Assembly (NCBI GenBank): GCA_947453155.1
Contig: CANGFE010000002.1
Span: forward strand, 26,905 to 90,904
Length of the DNA stretch: 64,000 nt
Reading direction: 5' to 3'
Source: Beijerinckiaceae bacterium
GTDB taxonomy: Bacteria > Pseudomonadota > Alphaproteobacteria > Rhizobiales > Beijerinckiaceae
The first letter of the stretch is position 1. Each line of letters opens with the position of its first letter. The notes under the pieces were generated by a model that made no database searches, was not told the DNA's origin, and saw nothing but the letters and a program-made list of their open reading frames with translations. Made by a program: the position numbers and the translations under genes. Shown one piece after another: positions 36,735 to 46,537 of this stretch.

Positions 36735-37493
36735 ATGAAGCGGCTGCGCATATTGATGTTGGGATTGGCGCTCGCGGCGGGCGGGACGGCGCTCGTCATC
36801 ATGAACAATGCGCCAGCACCTGTGCGCAATGTCGTGTCTGCGCCCGCACCAAATATCGCCACAGAAGATGTGGCGGTTGCCGCCAATGATCTGCCACTTG
36901 GCCGCGCCCTGTCTGATGCGGATGTGTCATGGCAAAAATGGCCGCAAGCCAATGTGCAACCGGGCATGATCACGCGCCGGCAGGTTGAAGACTTGCGCGG
37001 TGCCTTTGTGCGCCAAGTCATTATCGCGGGCGATCCGATCCGCCGTGAAAAATTGCTCCGCACAGGCCGCGCCTCTGGTTATCTTGCGGCAACCTTGCAA
37101 CCCGGCCTGCGCGCCGTTGCCATCCCCATTGATCCGCAAGGTCTCTCATCTGCAGGCGGTTTCATCCAGCCCAATGATCGCGTCGATGTCGTGAAAATTG
37201 CGCGCGATGAAGAGGGGCGGGGCTTTGACTCGCAGAGCGTGCAAACGATCCTGCTCAATGCGCGGGTCCTCGCCATCGGCCAGAACATGGTGGACCGCGC
37301 CGTTAGCGCCACCACAGCCACATTAGAAGTCACGCCCGACCAAGGCGAGATGCTCATTCTGGCGCAACGCACGTCGCAATTGACCCTCGTTCTGCGACCC
37401 TTGGCAGATGAAGAGGGTGCAACAGGCCGCAGTGTCGAGCGCGAAGGCATCACCACTATCGTGCGGTATGGCGTTGTGCAGGGGGCGCGATGA
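36735..37493 (+). CDS. cpaB: Flp pilus assembly protein CpaB (RcpC)
   Basis: Periplasmic/inner-membrane partner of the tad secretin. The 252-residue protein has an N-terminal membrane helix (about 7-23), an SAF domain (ATEDVAVAANDLPLGRALSDADV) and the RcpC/CpaB region with GLRAVAIPIDPQG. It is the first gene after the CtrA box, overlaps cpaC by ATGA, and so belongs to the long operon cpaB-tadC. Confidence 0.94.
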   Translation: MKRLRILMLGLALAAGGTALVIMNNAPAPVRNVVSAPAPNIATEDVAVAANDLPLGRALSDADVSWQKWPQANVQPGMITRRQVEDLRGAFVRQVIIAGDPIRREKLLRTGRASGYLAATLQPGLRAVAIPIDPQGLSSAGGFIQPNDRVDVVKIARDEEGRGFDSQSVQTILLNARVLAIGQNMVDRAVSATTATLEVTPDQGEMLILAQRTSQLTLVLRPLADEEGATGRSVEREGITTIVRYGVVQGAR

Positions 37494-38869
37494 GCATGTG
37501 GTGGCGCCCCTTTCTCCGTTTCATCCTCGTCACGCCCCTTTTGGCGAGTGTGTTTGTCTCGGTGCGCGCGCAGGAGGCCGATAGTCTGACACGCCGCATC
37601 AATATGGGGGTTGGCAAATCTGTCATTGTTGATCTGCCGCGGGATGCATCCGAAATATTTCTCGGCAATCCGAAAGTGGCCAATGCCATCGTGCGCTCAG
37701 CACGCAAAATCTATGTGATTGGCATGGAGGCCGGGCAAACAAGTCTTTTCGCGCTCGATCCAGCTGGCCGACAGATCGCCAATCTCGAAATATCGATTGG
37801 TCGCGATGTCGGTGAATTGGAAACAATTCTGCGCACGGCCATGCCCAAGCATAATATTTCCACGCGCACCGTGAATGACACGATCATCCTCACCGGCTCG
37901 GTCGATTCCGCACGTGATGCACAGCAAGCCGTCGATATTGCCTCGGGCTTTCTGACCACAAATGGTGGCGCACAATCCGGCAAGGTGATTAATTCGCTGA
38001 CCGTGCGTGGGCAAGACCAAGTGATGGTGAAAGTCACCATTGCCGAAGTACGCCGCGCGGTGCTCAAGCAATTGGGCGTTTCCAACCTCGCGGCGAGCGG
38101 CAATTGGGGCGAGCTCAATCTGACCAATGCCTTCGGTATATCGGGCGCGCCACCATCATCGCTGCGCACCGCCGGACAAGTTGCCACAACTTTGCAAGCC
38201 TTGGAGCGCTATGGCGTTGCGCGGATTCTTGCAGAACCGGCTGTCACGGCAGTCTCAGGTGAGAGCGCCAAATTCACTGCCGGCGGCGAAATGCCCGTGC
38301 CGACGGGACAAAACTGCACGCTCGATCCGACAACCAATCGTTCAGTCTGCACGGCCTCCGTCGCCTTTCGTCCCTATGGTGTGACGTTGAATTTCACACC
38401 CGTCGTGATGACTGAGGGGCGCATTCAATTGCGTGTGGCGACAGAAGTGACGGAAGTCGATCCGACGCAAAGCATCACTTATGGCAATGCGCCGGTCTAT
38501 GGATTTCTGACGCGCAAAAATGAAACAACGGTTGAACTGCCCTCGGGCGCGTCCATTGCCTCGGCAGGCCTTATTCAAGTGCGCTCACGCCAGGTTCTGA
38601 ATGGCCTGCCGGGTCTGATGAATCTGCCCGTCATCGGCTCCATCTTCCGCTCACGTGATTACCAGCGCGAAGAGAGCGAATTGATGATCATCATCACGCC
38701 AGTCATTGCGCGACCTATGGCGCCGAGTGAGGTGAAGAAACCAACTGATCATTTGGCAGATGCGTCCGATCCGCAAGCCGTGTTTCTAGGCCGCGTGAAT
38801 GACACTTATGCGGCAGGCGACGCGCGCATTGGTCCTCTGCGTGGGCGTGTGGGGTTTATCAATGATTAA
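37490..38869 (+). CDS. cpaC: Pilus secretin CpaC (RcpA)
   Basis: Outer-membrane secretin channel of the Flp pilus. The 459-residue protein has a signal peptide ending about ARAQ at 28, the pilus N-domain (GVGKSVIVDLPRDASEIFLGNPK), a BON-like segment and the C-terminal secretin core with VELPSGASIASAGLI and SRQVLNGLPGLMNLPVIGSIFRS (read as two adjoining pieces). It overlaps cpaB and cpaD. Confidence 0.95.
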   Translation: MSMWWRPFLRFILVTPLLASVFVSVRAQEADSLTRRINMGVGKSVIVDLPRDASEIFLGNPKVANAIVRSARKIYVIGMEAGQTSLFALDPAGRQIANLEISIGRDVGELETILRTAMPKHNISTRTVNDTIILTGSVDSARDAQQAVDIASGFLTTNGGAQSGKVINSLTVRGQDQVMVKVTIAEVRRAVLKQLGVSNLAASGNWGELNLTNAFGISGAPPSSLRTAGQVATTLQALERYGVARILAEPAVTAVSGESAKFTAGGEMPVPTGQNCTLDPTTNRSVCTASVAFRPYGVTLNFTPVVMTEGRIQLRVATEVTEVDPTQSITYGNAPVYGFLTRKNETTVELPSGASIASAGLIQVRSRQVLNGLPGLMNLPVIGSIFRSRDYQREESELMIIITPVIARPMAPSEVKKPTDHLADASDPQAVFLGRVNDTYAAGDARIGPLRGRVGFIND

Positions 38870-39524
38870 GGGCGCCACACGCTTTGCCGGGGTCATATTG
38901 CTCGCTGTGACAATGGCCGGCTGCGCAGTCGCCCCGCCGGATTTCAACGCGCTTGCCGGTGACGATGTGGCTTTGCGCCATCCCATTGAATTGCGCCAAG
39001 GCTGGCAAGACATGACCCTGCCATTCGCCCAGCGCCTTGATGAGCGCGCCAAAGAGCAGGTCGCCAGCTTCGTGGCCGATTGGCGCCGCTTCGGCTCGGG
39101 CCCGATTTTTGTTCGGGTGGTAGACAACAAGCGCGAGGAAAAAGCGATCAAAGCGCAATTGGATCTCCTGCGCGCAGCGCTGGTCGCGGAAGGCCTGCAC
39201 GGCAGCGTCAAGCTGATCCGCGAACCCTTTGGCGAGACCGATCGAACGCCGGTCCTGAAACTCTCTTTTGTGCGGATGAAAGCGGAAGTGGTTACGCGTT
39301 GCGGGCGCTGGCCAGAAAATCTGGCATCCAGTGCCGAGACCATTTGGGATAATCGCGTCTACAGCAATTTCGGTTGCGCCTATCAAAATATGATCGCTAC
39401 ACAAACCGCGGATCCGCGTGATCTTGTGGGCGCACGCGCAGAAAGCCCGATTGACGCGCAAATGCGCGTGCGGGCGCTCAATCGACTGCGTGAAGAGCGC
39501 AGCGCACAGGGAGGCGTCAATTGA
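38862..39524 (+). CDS. cpaD: Pilus assembly lipoprotein CpaD
   Basis: Secretin-associated lipoprotein needed for Flp pilus biogenesis. Start at 38862, overlapping cpaC by 8 bp. The 220-residue protein has a lipoprotein signal ending VTMAGC (Met instead of Leu at -3) and the CpaD domain with HPIELRQGWQDMTLPF and the conserved IWDNRVYSNFGCAYQNMIA region near the C-terminus. Confidence 0.92.
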   Translation: MIKGATRFAGVILLAVTMAGCAVAPPDFNALAGDDVALRHPIELRQGWQDMTLPFAQRLDERAKEQVASFVADWRRFGSGPIFVRVVDNKREEKAIKAQLDLLRAALVAEGLHGSVKLIREPFGETDRTPVLKLSFVRMKAEVVTRCGRWPENLASSAETIWDNRVYSNFGCAYQNMIATQTADPRDLVGARAESPIDAQMRVRALNRLREERSAQGGVN

Positions 39525-40738
39525 CGGCCATTGCTCCACTCCCACCCATTAGTATCAGCGCTTTTTGTGAAGAGGCGGAAACCTATCATCTGCTTTTGAA
39601 AGTTGTTGCTGATCCACGCATGAGCCGCGTGCAAATGCAGGTTGATTTGGGTGGCGTCACAGCAGCGCGCGAAGCGCTTGCGGCTGCGCCAACGCCCAAT
39701 CTTCTCATCATTGAAAGCAGTGACGAGCGAGAAACATTGCTCGAAAAGCTTGATGCTTTGGCCGATGTCTGTGACCCCGGCATCAAAGTTGTCGCCATTG
39801 GTGCGGTCAATGACATTATGCTCTATCGCGAATTGATGGAGCGCGGTGTCAGCGAATATATCGTACATCCCTTCTCGCCATCCGATCTCGTCCGGTTGAT
39901 CGCCGCCCTTTACGCCAATCCTGCGCAGCGTTTGGTGGGTCGCGTCATTGCTGTCACGGGTGCGAAAGGTGGGGTGGGTGCCTCAACACTGGCGCATAAT
40001 CTTGCAGCCACCATGGCGCGCACGCTTGAAGCCCATATCATTCTCGTCGATATGGACATTCCCTTCGGCACGGCAGGTCTCAATTTCAATCAGGAGCCCG
40101 CGACATCGCTCGCTGATGCCATGGAAGGTGGAGAGCGTGTCGATGTGAACTTCGTAGAGCGTCTGCTGACCTCTTGCGAAGACAATCTCAGCCTTGTTGC
40201 CGCACCGGCGCTGGTGGAATCGGCGCATGATGTGAGCCCTGATGTTTTCGATGCCGCACTCGATGCTTTGCGCGCTATTGCGCCCTTTATCATTCTCGAT
40301 CTTCCCCATGGCTGGCCGGATTGGAAAAAGCATGTGCTGTTGTCAGCCGAAGACGTCGTGCTGGTCGCCGAGCCAGACCTTGCCAATCTGCGTAACGGGA
40401 AAAATCTGATTGATTATCTCATCAGCCAGCGCCCGAATGATTTGCAGCCCAAATTGATCCTCAATCGTTTCGGCCAGCCGAAGCGACCGGAAATCTCGCA
40501 GGCTGATTTCAGCAAATCGCTGGGCCTGAAGCCCGCGGCTGTGATTGCGCATGATGCGCGTCTGTTTGGAACGGCCGCCAATCACGGCCAATTGGTCATT
40601 GATCAAGAGGGTGCGGCACGCATTGCAGAACCGCTCCGTCATCTGGCTTTCACGCTGGCCGGTCGTGCTAATGTGCAGGTCACGCGCTTTTCTTCGCTCG
40701 CGCCATGGCTGGGTCGCCTGCGCAATGCTTTTGGGTAG
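39521..40738 (+). CDS. cpaE: Pilus assembly ATPase CpaE (TadZ)
   Basis: ParA/MinD-like protein that places the tad machine at the pole. The 405-residue protein has a receiver-like N-terminal domain (about 15-140) and a P-loop domain starting VIAVTGAKGGVGASTLAHNLA (deviant Walker A). It starts with TTG, overlapping the cpaD stop as TTGA, with GGGAGG placed 7 nt upstream, so initiation depends on coupling. Confidence 0.94.
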   Translation: MTAIAPLPPISISAFCEEAETYHLLLKVVADPRMSRVQMQVDLGGVTAAREALAAAPTPNLLIIESSDERETLLEKLDALADVCDPGIKVVAIGAVNDIMLYRELMERGVSEYIVHPFSPSDLVRLIAALYANPAQRLVGRVIAVTGAKGGVGASTLAHNLAATMARTLEAHIILVDMDIPFGTAGLNFNQEPATSLADAMEGGERVDVNFVERLLTSCEDNLSLVAAPALVESAHDVSPDVFDAALDALRAIAPFIILDLPHGWPDWKKHVLLSAEDVVLVAEPDLANLRNGKNLIDYLISQRPNDLQPKLILNRFGQPKRPEISQADFSKSLGLKPAAVIAHDARLFGTAANHGQLVIDQEGAARIAEPLRHLAFTLAGRANVQVTRFSSLAPWLGRLRNAFG

Positions 40739-40762
40739 CGCGATGCGAAAAGGAGTTGCGTA

Positions 40763-42190
40763 ATGTTTGGCAGGCGTTCGGGCCAAGGACAGGATCGGCA
40801 GTCGCTAGCCAAGGCGCGGGCGAGTGTGCGCCCGGCGCCCACTATACCTGTGCGCATCACGCCCTCGCCCGCGCGCTCAGAAGTCTCGCGGTCGGATGAA
40901 TATTACACCCATAAAAGCCTGATCTTCGGTGCCTTGATTGAAGCCATCGATCTTTCACAATTATCGAAACTTGATAGCGAGACTGCACGCGCGGAAATCC
41001 GCGACATTGTCAACGAGATCATCGCGATCAAAAGCTTTGTCATGTCAACGACAGAGCAAGACGAGTTGCTGGATGATATTTGCAATGACGTCTTGGGTTT
41101 CGGCCCCCTGGAGCCTTTGCTCGCGCGCGATGACATTGCTGACATTATGGTCAATGGCTGCAGCCGCACCTATATCGAAGTGGGCGGCAAAATTCAGCTC
41201 ACCAACATTCGCTTCAAAGATAATGCCCAGCTGATGAATATTTGTCAGCGCATTGTCAGTCAGGTTGGCCGGCGTGTGGATGAATCCTCCCCCATTTGCG
41301 ACGCGCGCCTGCTTGATGGTTCGCGTGTTAATGTGATCGCGCCGCCGCTCGCCATTGATGGGCCAACCCTCACCATCCGCAAATTCCGCAAAGAAAAACT
41401 GACTCTCGATCAGCTCGTGCGCTTGGGTTCGATCAGTCCAGAGGGCGCGGAGATTCTGAAGATCATCGGGCGCGTTCGCTGCAATGTTGTCATTTCTGGC
41501 GGCACCGGCTCAGGCAAGACCACATTGCTCAATTGCCTCACCCATTACATTGATCATGGTGAGCGCATCATCACCTGTGAAGATGCAGCTGAATTGCAGT
41601 TGCAGCAGCCCCATGTGGTGCGGCTGGAGACGCGCCCGCCGAGCCTTGAGGGTACAGGCGCGATTTCCATGCGCGATCTTGTGCGCAATTGTCTGCGCAT
41701 GCGGCCGGAGCGGATTATCGTTGGCGAAGTGCGTGGGCCGGAAGCTTTTGATCTCTTGCAAGCCATGAATACGGGACATGACGGGTCCATGGGGACGTTA
41801 CATTCCAATTCGCCGCGCGAAGCCTTGAGCCGCATGGAAAGCATGATCACTATGGGCGGTTTTTCACTGCCTGCGCGCACCATTCGCGAAATGATGATGA
41901 GTTCGATTGATGTCATCATCCAGGCCGCGCGCCTGCGCGATGGCTCGCGCCGCATCACCCATATTACGGAAGTGGTCGGGCTTGAAGGTGAAGTCATCAC
42001 CACGCAGGATCTCTACGTCTATGATGTGCTCGGCGAAGATGCGCAGGGGCGCCTGATCGGGCGGCATCGTTCCACCGGCATTGGCCGTCCCCGCTTTTGG
42101 GAGCGTGCCCGCTATTATAATGAAGAAGGCCGCTTGGCTGCGGCGCTGGATGCAGCAGAGGCGCGTGATCTTCCCATTGAGGAGGGCTGA
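40763..42190 (+). CDS. cpaF: Pilus assembly/secretion ATPase CpaF (TadA)
   Basis: Hexameric type II/IV secretion ATPase that powers Flp pilus extension and retraction. The 475-residue protein has an N-terminal three-helix region, Walker A SGGTGSGKTT (about 245-254), Asp and His boxes (ITCEDAAELQLQQPHV, MNTGHDGSMGTLHSN) and Walker B region RPERIIVGEVRGPEAFD. It follows cpaE by 24 bp. Confidence 0.97.
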   Translation: MFGRRSGQGQDRQSLAKARASVRPAPTIPVRITPSPARSEVSRSDEYYTHKSLIFGALIEAIDLSQLSKLDSETARAEIRDIVNEIIAIKSFVMSTTEQDELLDDICNDVLGFGPLEPLLARDDIADIMVNGCSRTYIEVGGKIQLTNIRFKDNAQLMNICQRIVSQVGRRVDESSPICDARLLDGSRVNVIAPPLAIDGPTLTIRKFRKEKLTLDQLVRLGSISPEGAEILKIIGRVRCNVVISGGTGSGKTTLLNCLTHYIDHGERIITCEDAAELQLQQPHVVRLETRPPSLEGTGAISMRDLVRNCLRMRPERIIVGEVRGPEAFDLLQAMNTGHDGSMGTLHSNSPREALSRMESMITMGGFSLPARTIREMMMSSIDVIIQAARLRDGSRRITHITEVVGLEGEVITTQDLYVYDVLGEDAQGRLIGRHRSTGIGRPRFWERARYYNEEGRLAAALDAAEARDLPIEEG

Positions 42191-42193
42191 GCC

Positions 42194-43177
42194 ATGGCTC
42201 TCTCACAAAATTGGCTGGTCCCACTTCTGCTGATGCTGGCGTTGTTTGGTGTCTTTCTCGCCTTGGTTTTTCCTTATCTCTCGGGCGATGTTGCAGCCGA
42301 AAAACGGCGGGCCCGCTGGATCAAGACCGATATGCGTGCGGCACCTGGTCCGCGCATGGTGGATCCTGCGCAAAGGCGCAAACAAATTACTGAAAGTCTG
42401 CAAGAGGTGGAATTGCGCGAAAAAGCTGCGCGCCGCCTCACATTAGATCAGCGCTTGGTGCAGGCTGGGTTGCGCATTTCTAAGACGCAATTCTACACGT
42501 GGTCGAATTTCGCCGGAATTGGTCTTGCCACAGCTCTTTATATGGCGAGTGATCATTCACTGATGATCCTTTTTGGATATGCCATTGGCGCATTGGGTTT
42601 GCCACGACTTGTTCTTGTTCTTCTCCGGCAACGCCGCATGGCACGCTTTGTTGAGCATTTTGCATCCGCGATTGATATTATTATTCGTGGCATGCGCGCG
42701 GGCCTCCCCGTACCGGAATGTCTTAAAATCGTCGCGCGCGAAGTGCCGGAGCCCGTGCGTGGTGAATTTCTCATCGTGAGTGAATCGCAAACGGTGGGTC
42801 TCACCATTGCTGAGGCGGTGACGCGCATGGCCGAACGCGTGCCTGTTCCGGAAGCCCGCTTTTTTGCCATTCTCATTTCCATTCAGCAGAAATCAGGTGG
42901 CAATCTCGCAGAGGGCCTCTCCAATCTGTCCAATGTTTTGCGCGAGCGTAAAAAAATGGCTGAGAAAATCAAAGCCATGTCAGCGGAAGCCAAAGCGTCA
43001 GCCGGAATTATCGGTTCGCTGCCCTTTTGCGTGGCCGCGCTCGTTCATTTCACCAGCCCTGGCTATATGGATATTCTCTGGAACACGCGCGAAGGCCATA
43101 TGATGCTTCTCTTCTCTTGCCTTTGGATGCTGATTGGCATTCTCGTCATGAAGCGCATGATCTCTTTCGATATTTGA
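42194..43177 (+). CDS. tadB: Tad platform protein TadB
   Basis: Inner-membrane platform protein (GspF/T2SSF family) that couples CpaF to pilin insertion. The 327-residue protein has an N-terminal helix (7-28), a basic cytoplasmic stretch, two helices around 100-140 and the T2SSF domain with GMRAGLPVPECLKIVAREVPEP, ending in two more helices. It starts 3 bp after cpaF. Confidence 0.95.
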   Translation: MALSQNWLVPLLLMLALFGVFLALVFPYLSGDVAAEKRRARWIKTDMRAAPGPRMVDPAQRRKQITESLQEVELREKAARRLTLDQRLVQAGLRISKTQFYTWSNFAGIGLATALYMASDHSLMILFGYAIGALGLPRLVLVLLRQRRMARFVEHFASAIDIIIRGMRAGLPVPECLKIVAREVPEPVRGEFLIVSESQTVGLTIAEAVTRMAERVPVPEARFFAILISIQQKSGGNLAEGLSNLSNVLRERKKMAEKIKAMSAEAKASAGIIGSLPFCVAALVHFTSPGYMDILWNTREGHMMLLFSCLWMLIGILVMKRMISFDI

Positions 43178-43183
43178 GGGGCC

Positions 43184-44149
43184 ATGCTGTTTTTCGATCG
43201 GCTCAAAGATCCAGATCTTCTTTTGCAGCTGCTCATTTTTCTCTGTGCAGCGGCCAGTGTCGTGGCTGTGGCTTTACCTTATCTGGTGCCCGATCCTTTG
43301 CAGAAAAGAATGAAATCGGTCGCGCTGGAGCGCGAGCGGATTCGTCAACGTGAGCGCGATCGGTTGGCACGCGGGCGCATGCTGCGGGCGGAGGAAAAGC
43401 CTTTCATCAAAAGTTTCGTTGCTCTTTTCCATCTCACAAAATGGCTCGGCATTGAAAATGCCACGGCTAAATTGGCGGCTGCCGGGTTTCGCGGTGCAGC
43501 GGCGGAGACGACGTTTATTTTCTTTCGTGCCATCGTTCCGATTAGCCTCTTTCTGCTGGGCGTTCTCTATCTCTTCTTTGTCAATGCTATGGGCTATTCA
43601 GCTATGGCGCGCATCGGCGCGCTCATCGCGCTTCTCTATATCGGCATCAAAATGCCTGAAGTTTATCTCGACAAAGTGACGCGTGATCGTCGAGAGACCA
43701 TTCGTCGTGCTTTTCCAGATGCGCTCGATCTGCTTCTGATTTGTGTGGAGGCGGGCATTTCTATTGAACATGCTTTTCGTCGTGTCTCAGAAGAAATAGG
43801 TCGGCAATCAGTTGCTTTGGCGGAAGAATTGACGCTGACCACAGCAGAGCTCGCTTTTCTGCCGGATCGTCGCATTGCTTATGAAAATCTCGCACGCCGC
43901 GTGGATGTGGATTCGGTTCGCCAGATTGTCACCGTTCTCAATCAGGCCGAGCGTTACGGCACACCTTTGGCCAGCGCTTTACGCACAGTGGCGCAAGAAA
44001 GCCGTGATATGCGCATGGCTGAAGCTGAAAAGAAGGCGGCCGCCTTGCCGCCCAAACTTACTGTGCCGATGATCGTCTTTTTTCTGCCCGTTCTTTTTGT
44101 CGTCATTTTGGGGCCTGCCGTCTTGCAAGCAGCCAAGAATTTTTTCTAA
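43184..44149 (+). CDS. tadC: Tad platform protein TadC
   Basis: Second T2SSF-family platform protein, partner of TadB. The 321-residue protein has a starting helix (about 10-30), middle helices, then ALDLLLICVEAGISIEHAFRRV in the T2SSF domain and a hydrophobic C-terminus PMIVFFLPVLFVVILGPAVL. Its stop TAA shares bases with the tadD stop on the other strand (CTAA). Confidence 0.95.
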   Translation: MLFFDRLKDPDLLLQLLIFLCAAASVVAVALPYLVPDPLQKRMKSVALERERIRQRERDRLARGRMLRAEEKPFIKSFVALFHLTKWLGIENATAKLAAAGFRGAAAETTFIFFRAIVPISLFLLGVLYLFFVNAMGYSAMARIGALIALLYIGIKMPEVYLDKVTRDRRETIRRAFPDALDLLLICVEAGISIEHAFRRVSEEIGRQSVALAEELTLTTAELAFLPDRRIAYENLARRVDVDSVRQIVTVLNQAERYGTPLASALRTVAQESRDMRMAEAEKKAAALPPKLTVPMIVFFLPVLFVVILGPAVLQAAKNFF

Positions 44150-45012
44150 AGACCTTTGCGTAAAGCCGGCGGAGCAGAAGCCGCTCGTTTTGGCGCTGTG
44201 CTCAAGATTACCCTTGGCGCATTGTCTTTTTGCGATTGCCGCAAGGCTTTCCATGTGTCGGATTGGGCGATGCTGGTGCGGATTTCAGCAATATTTTGAG
44301 CAGCCTCTTCGGGGCGCAAATCACGCCGTGCAATCTCTTCTGCCTCTGCAAATTTGCCGCGCAGCGCCAAAACCAAAGCGTAATTCTGCCGCACACGCAT
44401 ATCGGCTTGCACAAGATTGGCAGCGCGGCGTGAGGTTTCTTCGGCACGCTCCAGATCGCGCGACAGCGCATAGGAGAGGCCAAGATTGGAGAGGACAGAG
44501 GGTTCGTCAGGCATAATTTTTAGTGCCGCTTCATAAAAGCCCTGCGCTTGCGCATGATCGCCCAAACGATCTGCCACAGAACCCTGTGCGGAGAGGATCG
44601 ACCAATTGGGTCGCTCGGGCGTATGCGCGCGAGAGAGAACTTCGGCCGCCTCTTGATAGCGGCCTGCATCGGCCAGCGCCTTGCCATAGGCACCCAGCAC
44701 ATCGAGATCATCTGGATTGCGTGCGGCTTCTCGCTGGAGCAGGGCGACGGCTTGTGCGGTCTGGCCCAATTTGCGCAAGACAGCCGCATAGATCAGTACG
44801 GTCTGGCGGTCAGCCGGGTTGGCATCATAGCGCCGGCCGAGTTCTTCAGCATAGCGGCGCAATCCCGTTTCATCATTGGGCAAGCTTGCGCTAATCTGTT
44901 CGCCAAGGGGCGAGAAGCCGCTCACTGAGGTGCAGCCCGTGAGGCTCGCCATAGCGAGAGGGAGCAGGAGGCAAAGCCTGATTTTGGCGCGCCGATGTGC
45001 GAAAAGGGACAT
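44146..45012 (-). CDS. tadD: Tad pilus TPR lipoprotein TadD
   Basis: TPR-containing lipoprotein, probably a pilotin or scaffold for the secretin. The start at 45012 is chosen because it gives a lipoprotein signal ending ASLTGC (about 22-27). The 288-residue protein has at least four TPR-like repeats, for example DLDVLGAYGKALADAGRYQEA and SVLSNLGLSYALSRDLERAEE split across repeats. Unlike the rest of the locus it is read from the opposite strand. Confidence 0.92.
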   Translation of the reverse strand: MSLFAHRRAKIRLCLLLPLAMASLTGCTSVSGFSPLGEQISASLPNDETGLRRYAEELGRRYDANPADRQTVLIYAAVLRKLGQTAQAVALLQREAARNPDDLDVLGAYGKALADAGRYQEAAEVLSRAHTPERPNWSILSAQGSVADRLGDHAQAQGFYEAALKIMPDEPSVLSNLGLSYALSRDLERAEETSRRAANLVQADMRVRQNYALVLALRGKFAEAEEIARRDLRPEEAAQNIAEIRTSIAQSDTWKALRQSQKDNAPRVILSTAPKRAASAPPALRKGL

Positions 45013-45059
45013 GGCGTGATCCGCCGGAAATGAAAAAACAATAGGGTGACAATAAAAAA

Positions 45060-45080
45060 TTAACCCTAACGAATTCTTAA
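45060..45080 (-). promoter_or_regulatory. Degenerate CtrA-like site in the tadD/pepA gap
   Basis: On the minus strand TTAA-GAATTCG-TTAG (45080-45066) matches the TTAA-N7-TTAA box at seven of eight bases, and another TTAA lies at 45060-45063. It is 50-70 bp upstream of tadD. A weak candidate for coordinating tadD with the cpa operon. Confidence 0.35.
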
Positions 45081-45115
45081 AATAAGCAGAGCCAGGCTTT
45101 GAGAAGGAAAGACCC

Positions 45116-46510
45116 ATGTTGCTCATCGACACACGCCCGCAAGCGCCTGTCACGCCCATCCGCTTTGTGAGCGTCGACACATGGGATCAGGTCGCGAGCG
45201 GTTTGGGCGGTCAGGCTCTGGCCTATGCGAAAGCTACTGGCTTTGAGCCGAAGGCCGGGCGTCATTGTCTTTTGCCGGCCCCCGATGGCGCGCTCGCTTG
45301 TGTGCTCTTTGGTCTGGAGCGCGCCGGTGCGCCCAAATATGATTCTTTCTTGCCGGGCAAACTCGCGACGTTGCTGCCAGCTGGCACTTATGAATTTGTC
45401 GATCTGCCGGGTGGTGCGAAGGCGGCTGAATTTGCGGCGCTTGCTTGGTGTCTGTCAGCCTATCGTTTCACGCGCTACCGCAAACAGACAAGCCAACAGC
45501 CCGTTTTGCTTTGCCCTGAGGGCGTCGATGGCGCGCGCCTGCGCCGTATTGTTGAAGGCGTCACGCTCGCGCGTGATCTCGTCAACACGCCAGCCAATGA
45601 TATGGGACCCTCAGCACTTGAAAAAGCCGCCTGCGCATTGGGCGAGAAATATGGTCTGAAGCCCTGCGTCATCGCGGGTGATGATCTCATCAAATATAAT
45701 TTCCCGCTCATTCATGCAGTGGGGCGCGCCGCGCATGAAGCGCCGCGTCTTGTTGATTTTGTCGTCGGCCCGCCCGATGCACCCAAAGTGACGTTGGTGG
45801 GCAAGGGCGTGTGTTTTGATACAGGCGGGCTCGATATCAAGCCGTCGAGCGCCATGCTGTTGATGAAGAAAGATATGGCAGGTGCCGCCACAGCGCTGGC
45901 CCTCGCGCATATGATTTTGGATGCGAAACTCAACGTCCGCCTGCGTGTGCTGATCCCGATTGTTGAAAATGCGGTCTCCGCAAATAGCTTTCGCCCCGGT
46001 GATGTGTGTGCGAGTCGCAAGGGTCTTCAGGTTGAGATTGGCAATACGGATGCGGAAGGCCGTCTCATTCTCGCCGATGCGCTGGCTCTGGCAGCCGAAG
46101 ATAAGCCCGATCTGCTGCTCGATTTTGCAACATTGACCGGTGCAGCGCGCGTCGCACTCGGTCCCGATCTGCCGCCTTTTTTTACGGGTGATGACAAACT
46201 CGCCGCCGAGATTGCCGAAATCGGCATGGCCGAGCATGATCCGGTCTGGCGTCTGCCTTTGTGGGAAGCTTATGATTCTCTGCTCGACAGCAAAGTGGCG
46301 GATTTGAACAATGTGTCGAGCGGACCCTTTGCTGGTTCTGTCACGGCGGCTTTGTTCCTGCGTCGCTTTGTTGAAGGTGCTGCGTCTTGGGTGCATTTTG
46401 ATATTTACGGCTGGAATCCCTCGACCAAGCCCGGTCGCCCTGAAGGTGGCGAGACGCAAGCCGCACGCCTTCTCTATGCGCTTCTTGAAAAGCGTTACGG
46501 CCAGTTGTGA
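45116..46510 (+). CDS. M17 leucyl aminopeptidase family protein
   Basis: Metallo-aminopeptidase removing N-terminal residues from peptides in the cytoplasm. The 464-residue protein has the catalytic domain with GKGVCFDTGGLDIKPS, the metal/active-site signature NTDAEGRLILADAL, and lysine/arginine of the active site in LLMKKDMAGAA. The N-terminal domain is divergent, as in PepB-like members. GAAGGAAAG precedes the ATG. It leads a conserved trio with marR and nlpC. Confidence 0.93.
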   Translation: MLLIDTRPQAPVTPIRFVSVDTWDQVASGLGGQALAYAKATGFEPKAGRHCLLPAPDGALACVLFGLERAGAPKYDSFLPGKLATLLPAGTYEFVDLPGGAKAAEFAALAWCLSAYRFTRYRKQTSQQPVLLCPEGVDGARLRRIVEGVTLARDLVNTPANDMGPSALEKAACALGEKYGLKPCVIAGDDLIKYNFPLIHAVGRAAHEAPRLVDFVVGPPDAPKVTLVGKGVCFDTGGLDIKPSSAMLLMKKDMAGAATALALAHMILDAKLNVRLRVLIPIVENAVSANSFRPGDVCASRKGLQVEIGNTDAEGRLILADALALAAEDKPDLLLDFATLTGAARVALGPDLPPFFTGDDKLAAEIAEIGMAEHDPVWRLPLWEAYDSLLDSKVADLNNVSSGPFAGSVTAALFLRRFVEGAASWVHFDIYGWNPSTKPGRPEGGETQAARLLYALLEKRYGQL

Positions 46511-46537
46511 GATGAGCGCACAGAGAGCGGAGGCGCC

